Assembly (NCBI GenBank): GCA_030762895.1
Contig: CM061066.1
Span: 14,689,751-14,753,750, forward strand
Reading direction: 5' to 3'
From: Sophora flavescens
Taxonomy: Eukaryota > Streptophyta > Magnoliopsida > Fabales > Fabaceae
Length of the DNA stretch: 64,000 nt
Shown here: one piece after another, positions 22,520-33,290 of the stretch
Numbering within the stretch: the stretch's first letter is position 1
How the letters are laid out: every line of letters begins with the position of its first letter
Program-made: the position numbers and the translations under genes
Notes under the pieces: generated by a model
The model's input: only the letters and a program-made list of their open reading frames with translations
Databases searched by the model: none
Told to the model about the DNA's origin: nothing

Positions 22520-22905
22520 TACGTCAGTTAAAATTGATTTTTTATGTCAGAATACTGACTGACGTAAATACAGCTGACGTTAAAAGTTAAAATTTTAACG
22601 TCAGTTGAGAACTGACGTTAAATATAAAACTATTAACGTCGGTTCTTTAACACAACTGACGTTAATTTTGTCAAAATTAACGTCAGTTGTTTAAACAACT
22701 GACGTTAAACATAAAACTATTAACGTCAGTTCTTTAAGACAATGGACGTTAATTTTGTTAAACTAACGTCAGTTGTTATAAAGAAACTGACGTTAAAGGT
22801 TTTAATTTTAACGTCAGTTATTTTACACAACTGGCGTTAATAGTGTACTGTATATTTTATAAAATACTATTAACGTCAGTTGTTTGATACAACTGACGTT
22901 AATAG
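22520..22905. repeat. Left subterminal repeats of CACTA copy 2
   Basis: About a dozen copies of TTAACGTCAGTTGT and its inverse ACAACTGACGTTAA, mostly arranged as paired palindromes with 2-8 bp loops. In En/Spm the subterminal repeats are the binding sites of the TnpA-type protein; that function is inferred here. Confidence 0.9.
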
Positions 22906-23138
22906 ATTTTTTTTTTAAATTCACTTTTAAAATATCACTCCCCTCAGCTATCCTTGCATTCAGTAAATATCTCAGTAACACAAAATACCACACACATTAC
23001 AGAATTGCAAAGGAAAAATGGAACAATGATCCATATGTATTCCTGTTCAGAAACAATATATATTTATTAACATAGGTTATAACTCAAAATAAATACAGAA
23101 ATATAAATAAAAATAAATGTATACTAAGTTTAAACTAC

Positions 23139-26100
23139 TTATATCAATATCCCTTCGTGATTATCATCACGAGTGGCATGTACATCGTCCACCTGTGTCT
23201 CCTCGATTATAGTAGGCATGTTTGTTGAAAAAGAAGGAGTCTCAGGAATATCAAGATTTGAATCTTGATTTTCATCACTACCATTATACATGCTTTTTCC
23301 TTGGAGAACCACGAACAACCTTTTGTTAGAAGGATCAGTGATGTAGAACACTTGTTTTTCTTGGGAAGCCATTATGAAAGACTCATTTATATGACCTAAC
23401 TTGTTGAGGTCTACCAATGTGAACCCCAATTCGTCGGTTTGTACACCACCGTTACTATCAACCCACTTACATTTAAAAACCGGCACCGTAATCTTAGTGT
23501 AATCGAGCACCCAAATATCTTCAATATATCCAAAGTAAGGTGTCGGTGATTTAACGGGTTTTGTGTCCTTTGCACTAGAGAAGTGCATTGCTTCGGCCAC
23601 GATCATAACCCCACTATTTTGCATGGTACTCTTGTTATCTTATTCCTTTGTATAAAAGGAAAAGTTATTTATGTCGTATCCGCTCCAACATATGACGTTG
23701 AAGCTAGGCCCACGTGCTAGCCATCTTACGTCATCAGAAGCAGTACTACCATCCTTAAGCATTTCTTCTTTGAACCATGGTAAGAAAGTCTTGTTATGCT
23801 TGTTCAACAACCACCTTTCGCTCATTCGAGGGTTTTCTTGATTGACTTTTCTTTTATGTTCAAATAAGAAAGACTGAACACAATCGATGTTGTTCAATAC
23901 ATACAAATGTGCTTGATGCACTTCCTCCCGATCCTTGCTATTAATTCTTAAGCCATTGTACCCTTACCTTGACATCTGATCTCATCATACCGAGGCTTAG
24001 GAACCCCTATAGGATCCGTGTTATGAAGGTAGTCCGAACAAAACTCAATAGCTTCTTCTGCAACATACCTTTGAACAATAGATTCTTCCGGACAATGAGG
24101 ATTCTTCACGTACCCTTTCAAGATCTTCATGTAGCGCTCAACTGGGTACATCCATCTCAGAAAAACCGGCCCACATAATCTAATCTCCCTCACCAAATGA
24201 ACAATTAAGTGAACCATTATGTCGAAAAAGGAGGGAGGAAAATACATCTCCAATTGGCACAAGATTGTAGCAGCCTCAACTTCCAAGTCATCCAACATAC
24301 GGGGGTCAACGACTTTGCTACATATAGAATTGAAGAATGAGCACAACCAAGTAATGGCATGTCTCACATTTTTTGGAGCAATACCACGAATAGCAACGGG
24401 CAGAAGTTGTTGCATCAAGATGTGACAATCATGAGACTTTAAGCCAACCAATTTAAGATCACTAGAGACAAGCCTCTTCATATTTGAAGAGTAACCATGT
24501 GGAAATTTGATGCCCTGAAGACACCCGCAGAAACTTTGTCTCTCTTTTTTTGACAAAGTATGACATGCTGGCGGCAAATAAGTCCGCTTACCATCCTCAA
24601 CAACTGGAGCTAACTGCTCTCGTATACCCATAGCAACGAGGTCGAGACGAGCATTCACACCATCCTTTGTCTTGCCATGAATGTTGAGAAGCATCCCGAT
24701 CACACTAGCACACACATTTTTCTCCACATGCATCACATCAATGCAGTGTCTGACATCAAGCTTGCGCCAGTATGGAAGATCAAAGAATATCGACCTCTTC
24801 TTCCATATGTTTTTCTCAGCAGCTTTACCTTTCTTTTTGGACTTGTCGAATATAACATCGATGCCCTTTACCCTCTGATAAACCTGCTCTCCAATTAAGG
24901 CCGACGCGCTTCTTCGTCTCTTGGCATCCATTAAAAGCTTTTTTCATCTTACGATATGGGTGATCACGTCTAAGAAATCTCCGATGCCCAAGGTAAACCG
25001 TCTTCTTTCCATGATGCAATTGAGTGTAGCATGTGCCTTCTTCACATATAGGGCATGCTTTATGCCCCTTGACACTTGTACCGGACAAGTTACCGTATCT
25101 TTGGAAAGTCGTTGATGGTGCAAAATAACATGGCACGAAGCTTGAAAGTCTCATGAGAATACCCATCAACTACATCAACACCTTCCACCCACAGCGTTTT
25201 CAAGTCTTCAATCAAGGGACCTAGATAAACATCTAAGTCATTTCCCGGTTGCTTTGGGCCTGAAATCATCATAGACAACATCATGTATTTGCGCTTCATG
25301 CACAACCAAGGGGGCATGTTGTAAATTACCAACAGAACAGGCCATGAACTATGAATACTACTCATGTTACCATAAGGATTCATTCCATCCGTAGCAAGTC
25401 CAAGCCTTAGGTTTCTTGGCTCATCGGCGAAATCCGGAAACATAGTATTGATATTCTTCCATTGCATAGAATCAGCAGGATGACGAACCTTTCCATCACG
25501 TTTCCTCTCATCATTATGCCATCTAAGATTCTTCGCATCTTTCGCATTGGCAAACAATCGCTTAAACCTTGGAATTATTGGAAGATACCACAACACCTTC
25601 GCAGGAGGACCTTTTTTTCTCACATCATCAAGATCATCATCATCATCACCACCCTTCACTTTGTATCGTGATAACCCACATTTGGGGCAATCGTGATTGT
25701 CTTCATGAACACCGGTGTACAATATGCAATCATTGGGGCATGCGTGTATCTTCTTATACTCCATACCCTTAGGACACAATACCTTCTTGGACTCATAGTT
25801 ACGGTCAGGCAATGTGTTGTCCTCCGGAAGCAAGTCTTTCAACACTTCAAGCAATTACGTGAAGCTTTTATCGGTCCAACCATTTCTCGTCTTCACACAA
25901 ACCAATTTTAGCACTGCCGACAACCGTGTATGAGTAGTACACCCTGGATATAAAGGCTTATCCGCATCACCACACAACCTATCATACACATGATATCGAT
26001 GAAAAGATTCTTGTCCAATATCACGGATCATGTCCTCTACTCGATCATCCTCCATATCTATGTCAACGTCCTCACTTTGGGAGACATTTGCCGTACTACT

Positions 26101-26337
26101 CAACAACACATCACCATGCCATATCCATCTTGTATAACTCAAGCAAATCCCTTCACAAATCAAATGAGTACGTATATCCTTCACCGTACATTTCCTCGTA
26201 TTCAAACACTTGACACAAGGACAACAGAACATTCCATTACTATTAGGAACATTCCTTTGAGCAAATTCTATAAATTCTCCCACCCCCTTCAAATACTCAA
26301 CACTAGTGCGCTTACAAACCATCCAACTACGATCCAT
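23139..26337 (-). pseudogene. CACTA transposase (Transposase_21 type), copy 2, nearly full length
   Basis: The start at 26,337 gives MDRSWM, the canonical opening of the transposase-associated domain, with the cluster CCPCVKCLN. Reading on: Transposase_21 core (25,854-24,450), DUF4218 (SHDCHILMQQLLPVA at about 24,430, QLEMYFPPSFFD at about 24,250), then DUF4216 (YFGYIEDIWVLDYTKITVPV and KCKWVDSNGGV at about 23,545-23,450) and an acidic tail to 23,139. Lesions: GAA to TAA at 25,855-25,857 (SFT then stop then LLEVLKDL), frameshifts near 25,110 and 24,900, a stop or shift at about 23,948, and a stop at 23,640. It keeps the DUF4216 segment that copy 1 has lost. Probably inactive as read. Confidence 0.9.
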
Positions 26338-26426
26338 AACTAGATAGGTCCTGTAGATATACAAAACATATATCCAATATAAGGACAATACAGGAGATTG
26401 AAAACTATAGTTTTTGAAGATTGCCA

Positions 26427-26928
26427 AGCACTGGTCACGACTTGGCAGTGATGTCCATCACGGCCGTAACGTGCCAACTGAACCAGACCATCACAGGCAG
26501 AACTGATCATGGCCTAGCCGTGATGAGCATCACGGCCGTGACAGATCAACCAGCAGAGCAACATGCACTCAAAACCAAAAATAGAGACATTCCAAACAAC
26601 TCAAACTCACGGTTTCAAGTTTCAACTACTGAGACTACAGTTTCAACACACACTCAAAACCAAAAATAAAAAAATGTGCCCTAAAGACTCACCAGAAATA
26701 GGTGCTCGCGTGGTGGTGGGGAGGGGAGCTCGAGTGGTGACCAACGTTCGATGTGGTTACTGAGAGCAGAGGGACAAGGAGAGTTAGTGCGTGGGAAGGG
26801 GAAAGAGAGATGTCAAGTTATTGCAAAGAATGAATGGAAAGACAGAGTTAGGGTTAAGAGTGTACCTCACGGTGGTGGCGAAGAAGCCCTCGCGGTGGTT
26901 GCGGTGGAGATGAGCTCGCGATTAGGGT

Positions 26929-26968
<40 letters not shown>

Positions 26969-27060
26969 TTGAGAGTGAGGGTTGAGCGTGATGAAAAGAG
27001 AAAAGAGGCGTACAGAGCGAAATACAGAAGGCGCGCGGGTGTAAACCAAAATAAAACAAC
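26427..27060. other. 5' leader region of CACTA copy 2 transposase, with a (GTGAGA)n run
   Basis: CATCACGGCCGTAACG and CATCACGGCCGTGAC occur as a short repeat at 26,448-26,545. A (GAGAGT)n hexanucleotide array lies at about 26,928-26,985. It is upstream of the transposase start on its strand. Confidence 0.6.
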
Positions 27061-27305
27061 ATTTGACGTCAATTGTTTGTAAAAACTAACGTTAAAGGTC
27101 ATATATTTAACGTCAGTTGTCTTAAGAAACTGACGTTAAAAGTGTATACATTTATCCAAAAACATTAATTCCTTTGACTATTTATTTAATTGAAGTAAAA
27201 AATCAAACTTTTAACGTTAGTTGTATTAAACCGACGTTAAAAATAAATATTTTTTATTTTAAAAGCACTTTTAACGTCAGTTGTTGAAGACAACTGACGT
27301 TAAAA
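27060..27305. repeat. Right subterminal repeats of CACTA copy 2, inner block
   Basis: Repeats TTAACGTCAGTTGTC..AACTGACGTTAAA and variants, the same family as at the left end. Confidence 0.85.
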
Positions 27306-27344
27306 GGGTATAAGTTTATGCGAAAAAAAATTCATTCCTTTAAT

Positions 27345-27640
27345 TTGACTACTGTGCTAACCCATGCACCTTGTAACTTAATCCTCTTAATGAGCATTAA
27401 GTTTATAGATTAGTTTTCAAGAAAATCAGAGAGACTCTATTCTCTATATAAAGTGTCATTCTTCTGTATCAGTCTGTAAATACACCCTCTTCTTTTCCTC
27501 TATATTTCGTACATTTTCTATTCCTTCACAATATGGTTCTATCACATTTGAGACTTTTGTTATTTCTTCCTATACCTAGACTTAAAGGTCTCTGTCTTAA
27601 TGGTCAAAAAACTTCTGAGGTTGAGTAAATCACATAATAT
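27345..27640 (+). other. Small-ORF cassette, copy A, inside CACTA copy 2
   Basis: Begins TGCACCTTGTAACTTAATCC, includes a TATATAAAG box at 27,445-27,453 and a 31-codon frame at 27,533-27,628. That frame ends with the conserved text FLPIPRLKGLCLNGQ then KTSEVE and a stop. It runs opposite to the transposase. Homologous copy at 28,415-28,680. Confidence 0.65.
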
Positions 27641-28100
27641 GACTCCCTCACTTTATTTCATCTCCTCCCAGCGATCGTGGATAAAGCACAGATGGAGCAT
27701 CAAGGACTTCAAATGAGGGAGGGGATCGATGCATCCATTAATGGAGTTTCTGAGGACAGAACTGAGAAGAAATTGATGTTGAAGCAGAAACTTTTTAATA
27801 TTTTAGTGCTATGTTGCAGAATTTTTTTATCTTTTAATCATGTAATTGTAACTTATGAATCGCTTCAATGAGATACGATTTGATTATACATATAACACTT
27901 TTATGTTAAGTGTTTATTTATTTTAATTTTCAGAAGAATATGTTTACTAATTCAAGCTAATTAATCTTCATTAAAAATAAACTTGTTTAATATTTACACA
28001 AGTTCTTTACACAACTAACGCAAATATAGTTCTTTACACAACTTGTTTATGACTGCTAAGTTCTCGTATATTACATTATTTCCAATGTTCATTCTGCACG
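27641..28100 (+). other. Possible exon-like frame plus spacer inside CACTA copy 2
   Basis: A 64-codon frame at 27,677-27,871 (MDKAQMEHQGLQMREGID then charged residues) follows cassette copy A. It has no copy after cassette B and no recognised family. The rest is AT-rich spacer. Confidence 0.35.
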
Positions 28101-28119
28101 TTTATAATATGTAGGACTA

Positions 28120-28445
28120 TTTACGTCAGCTATTTATTATACTGAAGTAAAAATCACACTTTTAACGTCAGTTGTATAAAAAACTGATGTTAAAAATAAA
28201 TATTTTTTATTTTAAAAACACTTTTAACGTCAGTTGTATTAAACAACTGACGTTAAATGTGTATAAGTTTCTGCAACAACATTCATTCCTTTGACTATTG
28301 TGCTACTTACCCATGCACCTTGTAACTTAATCCACTTTAAACGTTAGTTGTATTAAACAACTGACGTTAAAGGTGTATAAGTTTCTGCAACAACATTCAT
28401 TCCTTTGACTATTGTGCTACTTACCCATGCACCTTGTAACTTAAT
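28120..28445. repeat. Subterminal repeats with a 107-bp tandem duplication
   Basis: The segment CAACTGACGTTAAA.GTGTATAAG through CCATGCACCTTGTAACTTAATCC occurs twice head to tail (about 28,225-28,335 and 28,336-28,445), each preceded by an ACGTCAGTTG or ACGTTAGTTG palindrome. Confidence 0.85.
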
Positions 28446-28680
28446 CCTCTTAATGAGCATTAAGTTAATAGATAAGTTTTCAAGAAAATCAAAATAGCTT
28501 AGTAACTTCATCCCCTGTTCCTATAAATAGCTTCCTTCCATCCTTTTAATTTTCTGCTTCACAACATGGCTTTGCCATGGAGATTAACTTCATCACTCTT
28601 TCTTCCTATTCCTAGACTCAAAGATCTTTGTCTTAATGGTCAAACAACTTCTGAGGTTGTGTAAATCACATAACATGGGT
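28446..28680 (+). other. Small-ORF cassette, copy B, inside CACTA copy 2
   Basis: Shares the leader AATGAGCATTAAGTT with copy A, has a CTATAAATAG box at 28,521-28,530 and a 32-codon frame at 28,566-28,664. The frame ends FLPIPRLKDLCLNGQ then TTSEVV and a stop. The coding part is better kept between copies than parts of the leader. Confidence 0.65.
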
Positions 28681-29100
28681 GATAAGGTTGTGTAAATCAC
28701 ATAGTGTGAGTTGCTCACCTTATCATCTTTCCGGAGAATCGGCAGCTTTGGAAGCAAATGACTGTTCCAAGACCATTGCTGAAACAGATCGGGTGCACCC
28801 TTGCTCAGCCGCTATGGAAAACTAAGTCGCTCGACTCTCCTCTCTTGCTCACCCGTGAAGGGAACGAAGCCTCAACAAATGTTTAGGATTTTAAACCCTT
28901 TCAATGTAACTTTTTATAGGATTTTAAACCCTTTCAATCTTCTGTATCAGTCTGTATTACACTTCATGAATGAGATCCGGTTTGGGTTATTGATTCAACT
29001 TATACTTCGCACATATATTTTAGTTTTCAAAACAGAAACACAAAACATCAAAGCAATTGTGAAACTGAAACTTTGAGGAAGGCAATGCGGAAGGGTACGT
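28681..29100 (+). other. Unassigned stretch inside CACTA copy 2
   Basis: Codon-like text (ANDCSKTIAETDRVHPC) near 28,750-28,810, and an exact repeat of AGGATTTTAAACCCTTTCAA at about 28,884 and 28,919. No family recognised. Confidence 0.35.
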
Positions 29101-29119
29101 ATAATAGATAAAAAAATTA

Positions 29120-29400
29120 TTAAAATAACCTTTAACGTCTGTTGATGAAAGAACAGAAGTTAAAAGTGAAGCGACTCACTTTTAACGTAAGTTCAATGAA
29201 GAACTGACATTAAAAGGTTCACTTTTAACGTCAGTTGTTTATTGAACTGACGTTAAAAGTGAGTCACTTCACTTTTAACGTCAGTCCTTACAACAACTGA
29301 CGTTAAAATTGAATTAATGAAGTCTGATATTTACAAAACTGACACCGCTCCCTTTTTAACGTCTAGCTTTTGATCAACTGACGTAAAACGTTCCCGTATA
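29120..29400. repeat. Right subterminal repeats of CACTA copy 2, outer block
   Basis: Palindromic pairs such as TTTAACGTCAGTTGTTTATT with GAACTGACGTTAAA. They end at the right terminal repeat (29,404-29,420). Confidence 0.9.
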
Positions 29401-29420
29401 TTACATTATTTCCACTAGTG

Positions 29421-29645
29421 TTAGCATCCAAATATCTTATGGAGCTCAAGTCCATGACCATCTTGGAAAAATGAAAGTAACACATACTAGATTTAACAAC
29501 ATAAAATAAACAAGTTATAAATCCTTAAACTTTCCAATCTGTTAGACTTAGCATCCGAATATCTTATGGAGCTCAAGTCCATGATCATCTTGGAAAATGA
29601 AAGTAACACATACTAGCTTTAACAACATAAAATAAACAAGTTATT
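29421..29645. repeat. 127-bp tandem repeat array, right part
   Basis: The interrupted third unit resumes with TTAGCATCCAAATATCTTAT, and a further unit starts at 29,526. Confidence 0.9.
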
Positions 29646-30603
29646 AAGAATTCTAAATCCATGATCAATACTTGAAAAGTTGAAACATAGTATCCTAGGC
29701 CTACTTATAATTATTCGGCCATCATAGGAACAAGCTATCAAAACTTCCAATATTTATAGATTCAAGATCAAGGGATAGTTAGAAACTCAAACACATGATC
29801 ATATTCCAAAAGTTGAAACAAAAACTTCATAGGTCACAAATGCAAGCATTCGACCTTCATTGGAAGAGATGGATAGAGATTTTTGTTTTACACAACCTCT
29901 TAGTATGTGAAAATATAAGTTAATACAAGACCATAGAAAGTGGTTTCAACTCAAAAGGAGTTTTCTACCATTTTAGAGAGATTTTAGAGGTTTAAAGCAT
30001 ATAAAGAGCACACAAAGTAAACTAAGAAATAAAAGATGAAAGATTCCTGGGGGGAGCTTGTTGAGCAAGTTTGATAGTTTAATGCTTGATTGGATGGAAG
30101 AAGAGAGAGAAATGACTTTTGGATCAGAATAGTATTATAATTTGAAAAGTGTGATAATTGTACTTTTAGAGTGTGTCATAGCCCCTTCCATCATGTCTCC
30201 TTGCTTCTTTTATGGTCCTTAATCTGCTCCATTTGATACCCGGTTGCATTTTCGATCGTAATTCTTCCGACGTTTTTCGCCCGAATAAAATATTTTATTT
30301 TTATTTTTGAACGAAAATTTTCAAAACAAAAAAAGTTGAAGGAAACATAATAAAAACACTGACTATCTAGTTCATGGGTCAAAATTAGGTTTTCTGTACA
30401 GTAAACTTGTACCGGCAGTGAAAACGCAGACCAACTTCCGTCTGAATTTTTAACCGAAAATTTTATCGTGACTTCATATGATATAACAACATAAGAAAAT
30501 GATTTTATTTTAATTAAAATCACCCTCTGAGTTTAATTTAAAATAAACATATTTAAATATGTATTTACTGCTACAAAAAACATAGGGAAATCAGGGTGTT
30601 ACA
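29646..30603 (-). other. Rest of the LTR unit, no gene
   Basis: The 110-aa minus frame at 30,191-30,523 shows no family features. The unit ends GGGTGTTACA at 30,603. Confidence 0.6.
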
Positions 30604-30608
30604 CTAAC

Positions 30609-31095
30609 CACCTTAAAAATATTCAATTTCATGATTTCTGATTGATTATTATTATAAAAACCTTTGCACTTACCGTGCATAGAAATTAAACTCATTTAAG
30701 TATCGTTAAACCTGTAAAAAAAATATTATATTATGTACATTAAAGATATTGATTTACGGACATGGATGAGTTTATTATTTGATCTGTATTCATTATTATT
30801 TTTAACTAAAATATGATCCAATCAAGTCATTGGTATTTTAAATTAAATATTATGGATCCGAAATGGAGTTGTCACTAATCAATATTTCTTCATGAATTTG
30901 ATATCTTTTGTGTATATATTATGACTTTTTTTTTTTACTGCATGTATATATTATGACTTATAGTTTGTCTAAACTTGTATTTATTTTTTATTCTTGGCTT
31001 AACTTGTATTTAATTTGATATAAATTGTGATTTTGAGATTTTTTTTATTAGTTGTGTCATTCTATATTAATCTTTTTGTTGTAACCATACGAAGT
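30609..31095. other. AT-rich spacer
   Basis: Its first about 50 bp complete the MITE split by the LTR unit (CACCTTAAAA, then AATTTCATGATTTCTGATTG). The rest holds nothing recognised. Confidence 0.6.
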
Positions 31096-31099
31096 ATCC

Positions 31100-31365
31100 A
31101 ACACCACTAGTAGTGACTAATCTTTGTCGGGGAACCTGTTGGGCATACAAGATGGTTCTTCCCTCTCAACCAGGTTTTCTCCATACACAAGAGCCAGGAT
31201 TCGAACCCCAGTCCAACGCAAAGAAAACCTTCGAATCTATGAGCACTTACAAAGAGATTTACAATAACATCACTCCAAGGAGACTAGTAATGACTCGAAC
31301 CTACAATCTATCAGATACGAAACCCTGTCATGCACCACTAGATCAACCCCTTTGTGGTTAAATCT
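31100..31365 (-). mobile_element. tRNA-derived SINE-like element
   Basis: On the minus strand it opens GGGGTTGATCTAGTGGTGCA (A-box-like TGATCTAGTGG) and has GGTTCGAGTC (B-box-like) about 45 bp later. A second GGGGTTCGAATCC lies further on, so two related SINE heads may be joined. The tail is not clear. Confidence 0.55.
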
Positions 31366-31417
31366 ACAATTTTTTTTAAAAGTTTATATAACTGATAAAT
31401 CATTTAAAAGTATAATG

Positions 31418-31817
31418 GATGCTCTAAATAATTAGTCCTAAAGCGTGTTCGAATGATCTAAGTCTGTGGTATATTCTGTGGACCCACTAGGGAGCAAAAG
31501 ACCCTAATTACGATGAGTTCCTACAAAATTCTTAGTAGCTGCTATAAATGAAAAAGTCGCTCATAAGTTTAAATAAAGGTCAACGAATGTGGTGACTTTC
31601 AAAGTAAATGTTAATTTTAAACACATTTTAAATTTAGGGAAATGCTAACGAGTGTCCTAAGGGCACTCGTTAAGGAACCAAGAAAAGAAAGTTTGCATAG
31701 GGAATTGATGTATTTGATATTTGAAAAAGTGAAATATTTAGTTTTCCAATAAAAACTTACTTGTTTTGGTTTCTTAAAGAATATCCTAAAGATATCGTTA
31801 GCATGACCTTAAATTTA
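31418..31817 (+). repeat. Segmental duplication, copy 1 (contains a MITE)
   Basis: GCTCTAAATAATTA, then CCTACAAAATTCTTAGTAGC, TGCTATAAATGAAAAAGTC and CAAAGTAAATGTTAATTTTA are shared in order with 35,875-36,115. Copy 1 carries the extra 31,637-31,808 insertion. Confidence 0.88.
31637..31808. mobile_element. Mutator-type MITE, 172 bp, with 9-bp target duplication
   Basis: Ends GGGAAATGCTAACGA and (inverted) GGTCATGCTAACGATA. The perfect 9-bp duplication TTAAATTTA (31,628-31,636 and 31,809-31,817) is single at the paralogous empty site 36,085-36,093. Confidence 0.9.
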
Positions 31818-32409
31818 TACTAATACGGTGACCAGTGCCATGCACCGGATGATATACTAATATTAATGAGATTTCTTGATTACCATTTATTATTTTTAAA
31901 TGTGTCTTTTTGTTTGTCTTATTTGTCATTATTTTTATAATTAATTCAATCAGTAACTTTTTACACTCAATTTTATGTCTTTGTAAAAAAAAAAAAAACA
32001 CTCAATTTTATGTCCTATTTTTATGAACTTTTTTTATACGGTATCTATTATTTCATTATTAATTGAAATATATATTTTCTATTCAGTTCAATTTTATTTT
32101 GTTATTATTTTGAAAAGCGAGTTTTATTGTTATTTTAAATAATGTGTTTGTTCACTAAATTCAATTTTTTTATTTAACTATTATTTAAAATAATATATAT
32201 TATTATCCAATTTAATCACTTGATATTTTCTTTTATACCATAAACTCTCTACACAATTTTACATTTCATCATCATCATCTAATATGCTTAATTCAACTCT
32301 CATATTTTATTTATCTATCATTATTTTAGTATTCTTCTTAACAATGACTTTTCTCACTATTTAATATTATTTTAGATAATGAATTTTTTCACTTATTTTT
32401 ACACAGATA
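31818..32409. other. AT-rich spacer, nothing recognised
   Basis: Low-complexity T-rich sequence without coding signal. Confidence 0.6.
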
Positions 32410-32545
32410 ACCAATCAAAAATTATGAAATTGATGACTTTTAAGGTGGTTAGGATAAGAATCAAATATTTGTAATGATGTGCAATTTCTGATTGGTTGAC
32501 AGCGTAAAAAAAACTTTATACTGTCAGTGTGTACCAATTAAATCC
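32410..32545 (-). repeat. GTGTAAA-stem MITE family copy (empty site for the LTR unit)
   Basis: Contains TTTTAAGGTGGTTAGGATAAGA and CTGATTGGTTGACAGCGTAAA. Reverse-complemented it matches the join of 19,180-19,234 with 30,609-30,650, with GTTAG (CTAAC) once. Confidence 0.85.
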
Positions 32546-32559
32546 TTTTAATATATATT

Positions 32560-32935
32560 TGGTTAAATATATTTTTATCCTTACAAAACTGCTAAAATTT
32601 GATTCTGATTGTTATAAAAAAATATTCGTTTTTAATCCATACATCAAAGGAAAGTAATGTGGTTTTAGTCCCTCATAGGGGAATAAAAACACATAAATTT
32701 TGTATTTATTATGGATTAAAAACAAATAAAAAATTTATAGGAACAAAATCAAATATTACCAATTTTATAGGAATAAAAAACATATTTTGATAGGAACATT
32801 TTAGTCCATACCAATGACTATTTTGACCGGCATTTAAGACTTTTAATGACCAAACTGCTGTTCTTAATTTTACAGGAACAAAAAAATATCTGGATGATTT
32901 TTTTGGGACCAATTTGAATATTTACAGTCTTATAT
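32560..32935. repeat. Degenerate Mutator-like repeat ('GGTTAAATATATTTTTA...' type)
   Basis: Opens TTGGTTAAATATATTTTTAT and contains TTTTAGTCC, GTCCCTCATAGGGG and GGGACCAATTTG, words common in a legume terminal-repeat family. Borders and target duplication are not found. Confidence 0.4.
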
Positions 32936-33129
32936 TTTATTATACTTTTATTTATAAAATTGTATATTCTATTATTTTATTATTATTTGAAACAATAAAT
33001 TTTCTAACTTTGTTTAATATTATGTTATTTTGTTATTGTTTTAGATAGTGATTTTTCTCATTAACTTTTTTTTTATCTATCTTATTTTGTTATCTTGTAA
33101 TTAGTTTTTGAGTTTAATTTCTATGCACT

Positions 33130-33290
33130 ATTTTTACAGTGACAATCAATCAGAAATCATCGAATTTATGACTTGTGAGGATGTTTGGATAATAATGAAA
33201 TATTTATAATGATGTGTCCATTTCTGATTGATCAATAATGTAAAAAAACTTTACACTGTTAATATGTATCAATTAAATCCTCAGTTTTGT
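33130..33290 (-). repeat. GTGTAAA-stem MITE family copy
   Basis: Shares AATGATGTG, CATTTCTGATTG and TAAAAAAACTTTACACTGTTA with the 32,410 copy. Confidence 0.75.

Larger units (their letters stand above)
22498..29420 (-). mobile_element. CACTA (En/Spm-like) transposon, copy 2, complete ends
   Basis: The left end is CAATAGTGCAATAAGTG; the reverse complement of the right end is CACTAGTGGAAATAATG, an imperfect terminal inverted repeat with 12 of 17 matches. The 3-bp duplication TTA (22,495-22,497 and 29,421-29,423) and the restored 127-bp tandem unit across the junction prove the borders. Length is 6,923 bp. It codes for transposase on the minus strand and has palindromic subterminal repeats at both ends. 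It lacks the second ORF and the Ulp1-like domain found in copy 1. Confidence 0.95.
19235..30603 (-). mobile_element. Large solo-LTR-like unit (about 4.4 kb without its nested CACTA)
   Basis: The plus-strand ends are TGTGACACCTAAACCC and CAGGGTGTTACA. Read on the minus strand it starts TGTAACACCCTG and ends GGTGTCACA, the style of chromovirus LTR ends. The 5-bp duplication CTAAC (19,230-19,234 and 30,604-30,608) fits retroviral-type integration. No gag, pol, primer site or internal LTR boundary is visible, so a long solo LTR is the simplest reading; a non-autonomous element is possible. It carries an acidic ORF, a 127-bp tandem array, and the whole CACTA copy 2. Confidence 0.8.

Noticed and set aside
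27620..27671. 52-bp intron joining cassette A to the frame at 27,677
   Set aside because: Too short for a plant intron, and the phase does not join the two frames.
31805..31860. Helitron end near GGTGACCAGTGCCATGCACCGG
   Set aside because: The text also occurs in the paralogous duplication without defined borders; terminal motifs are not convincing.
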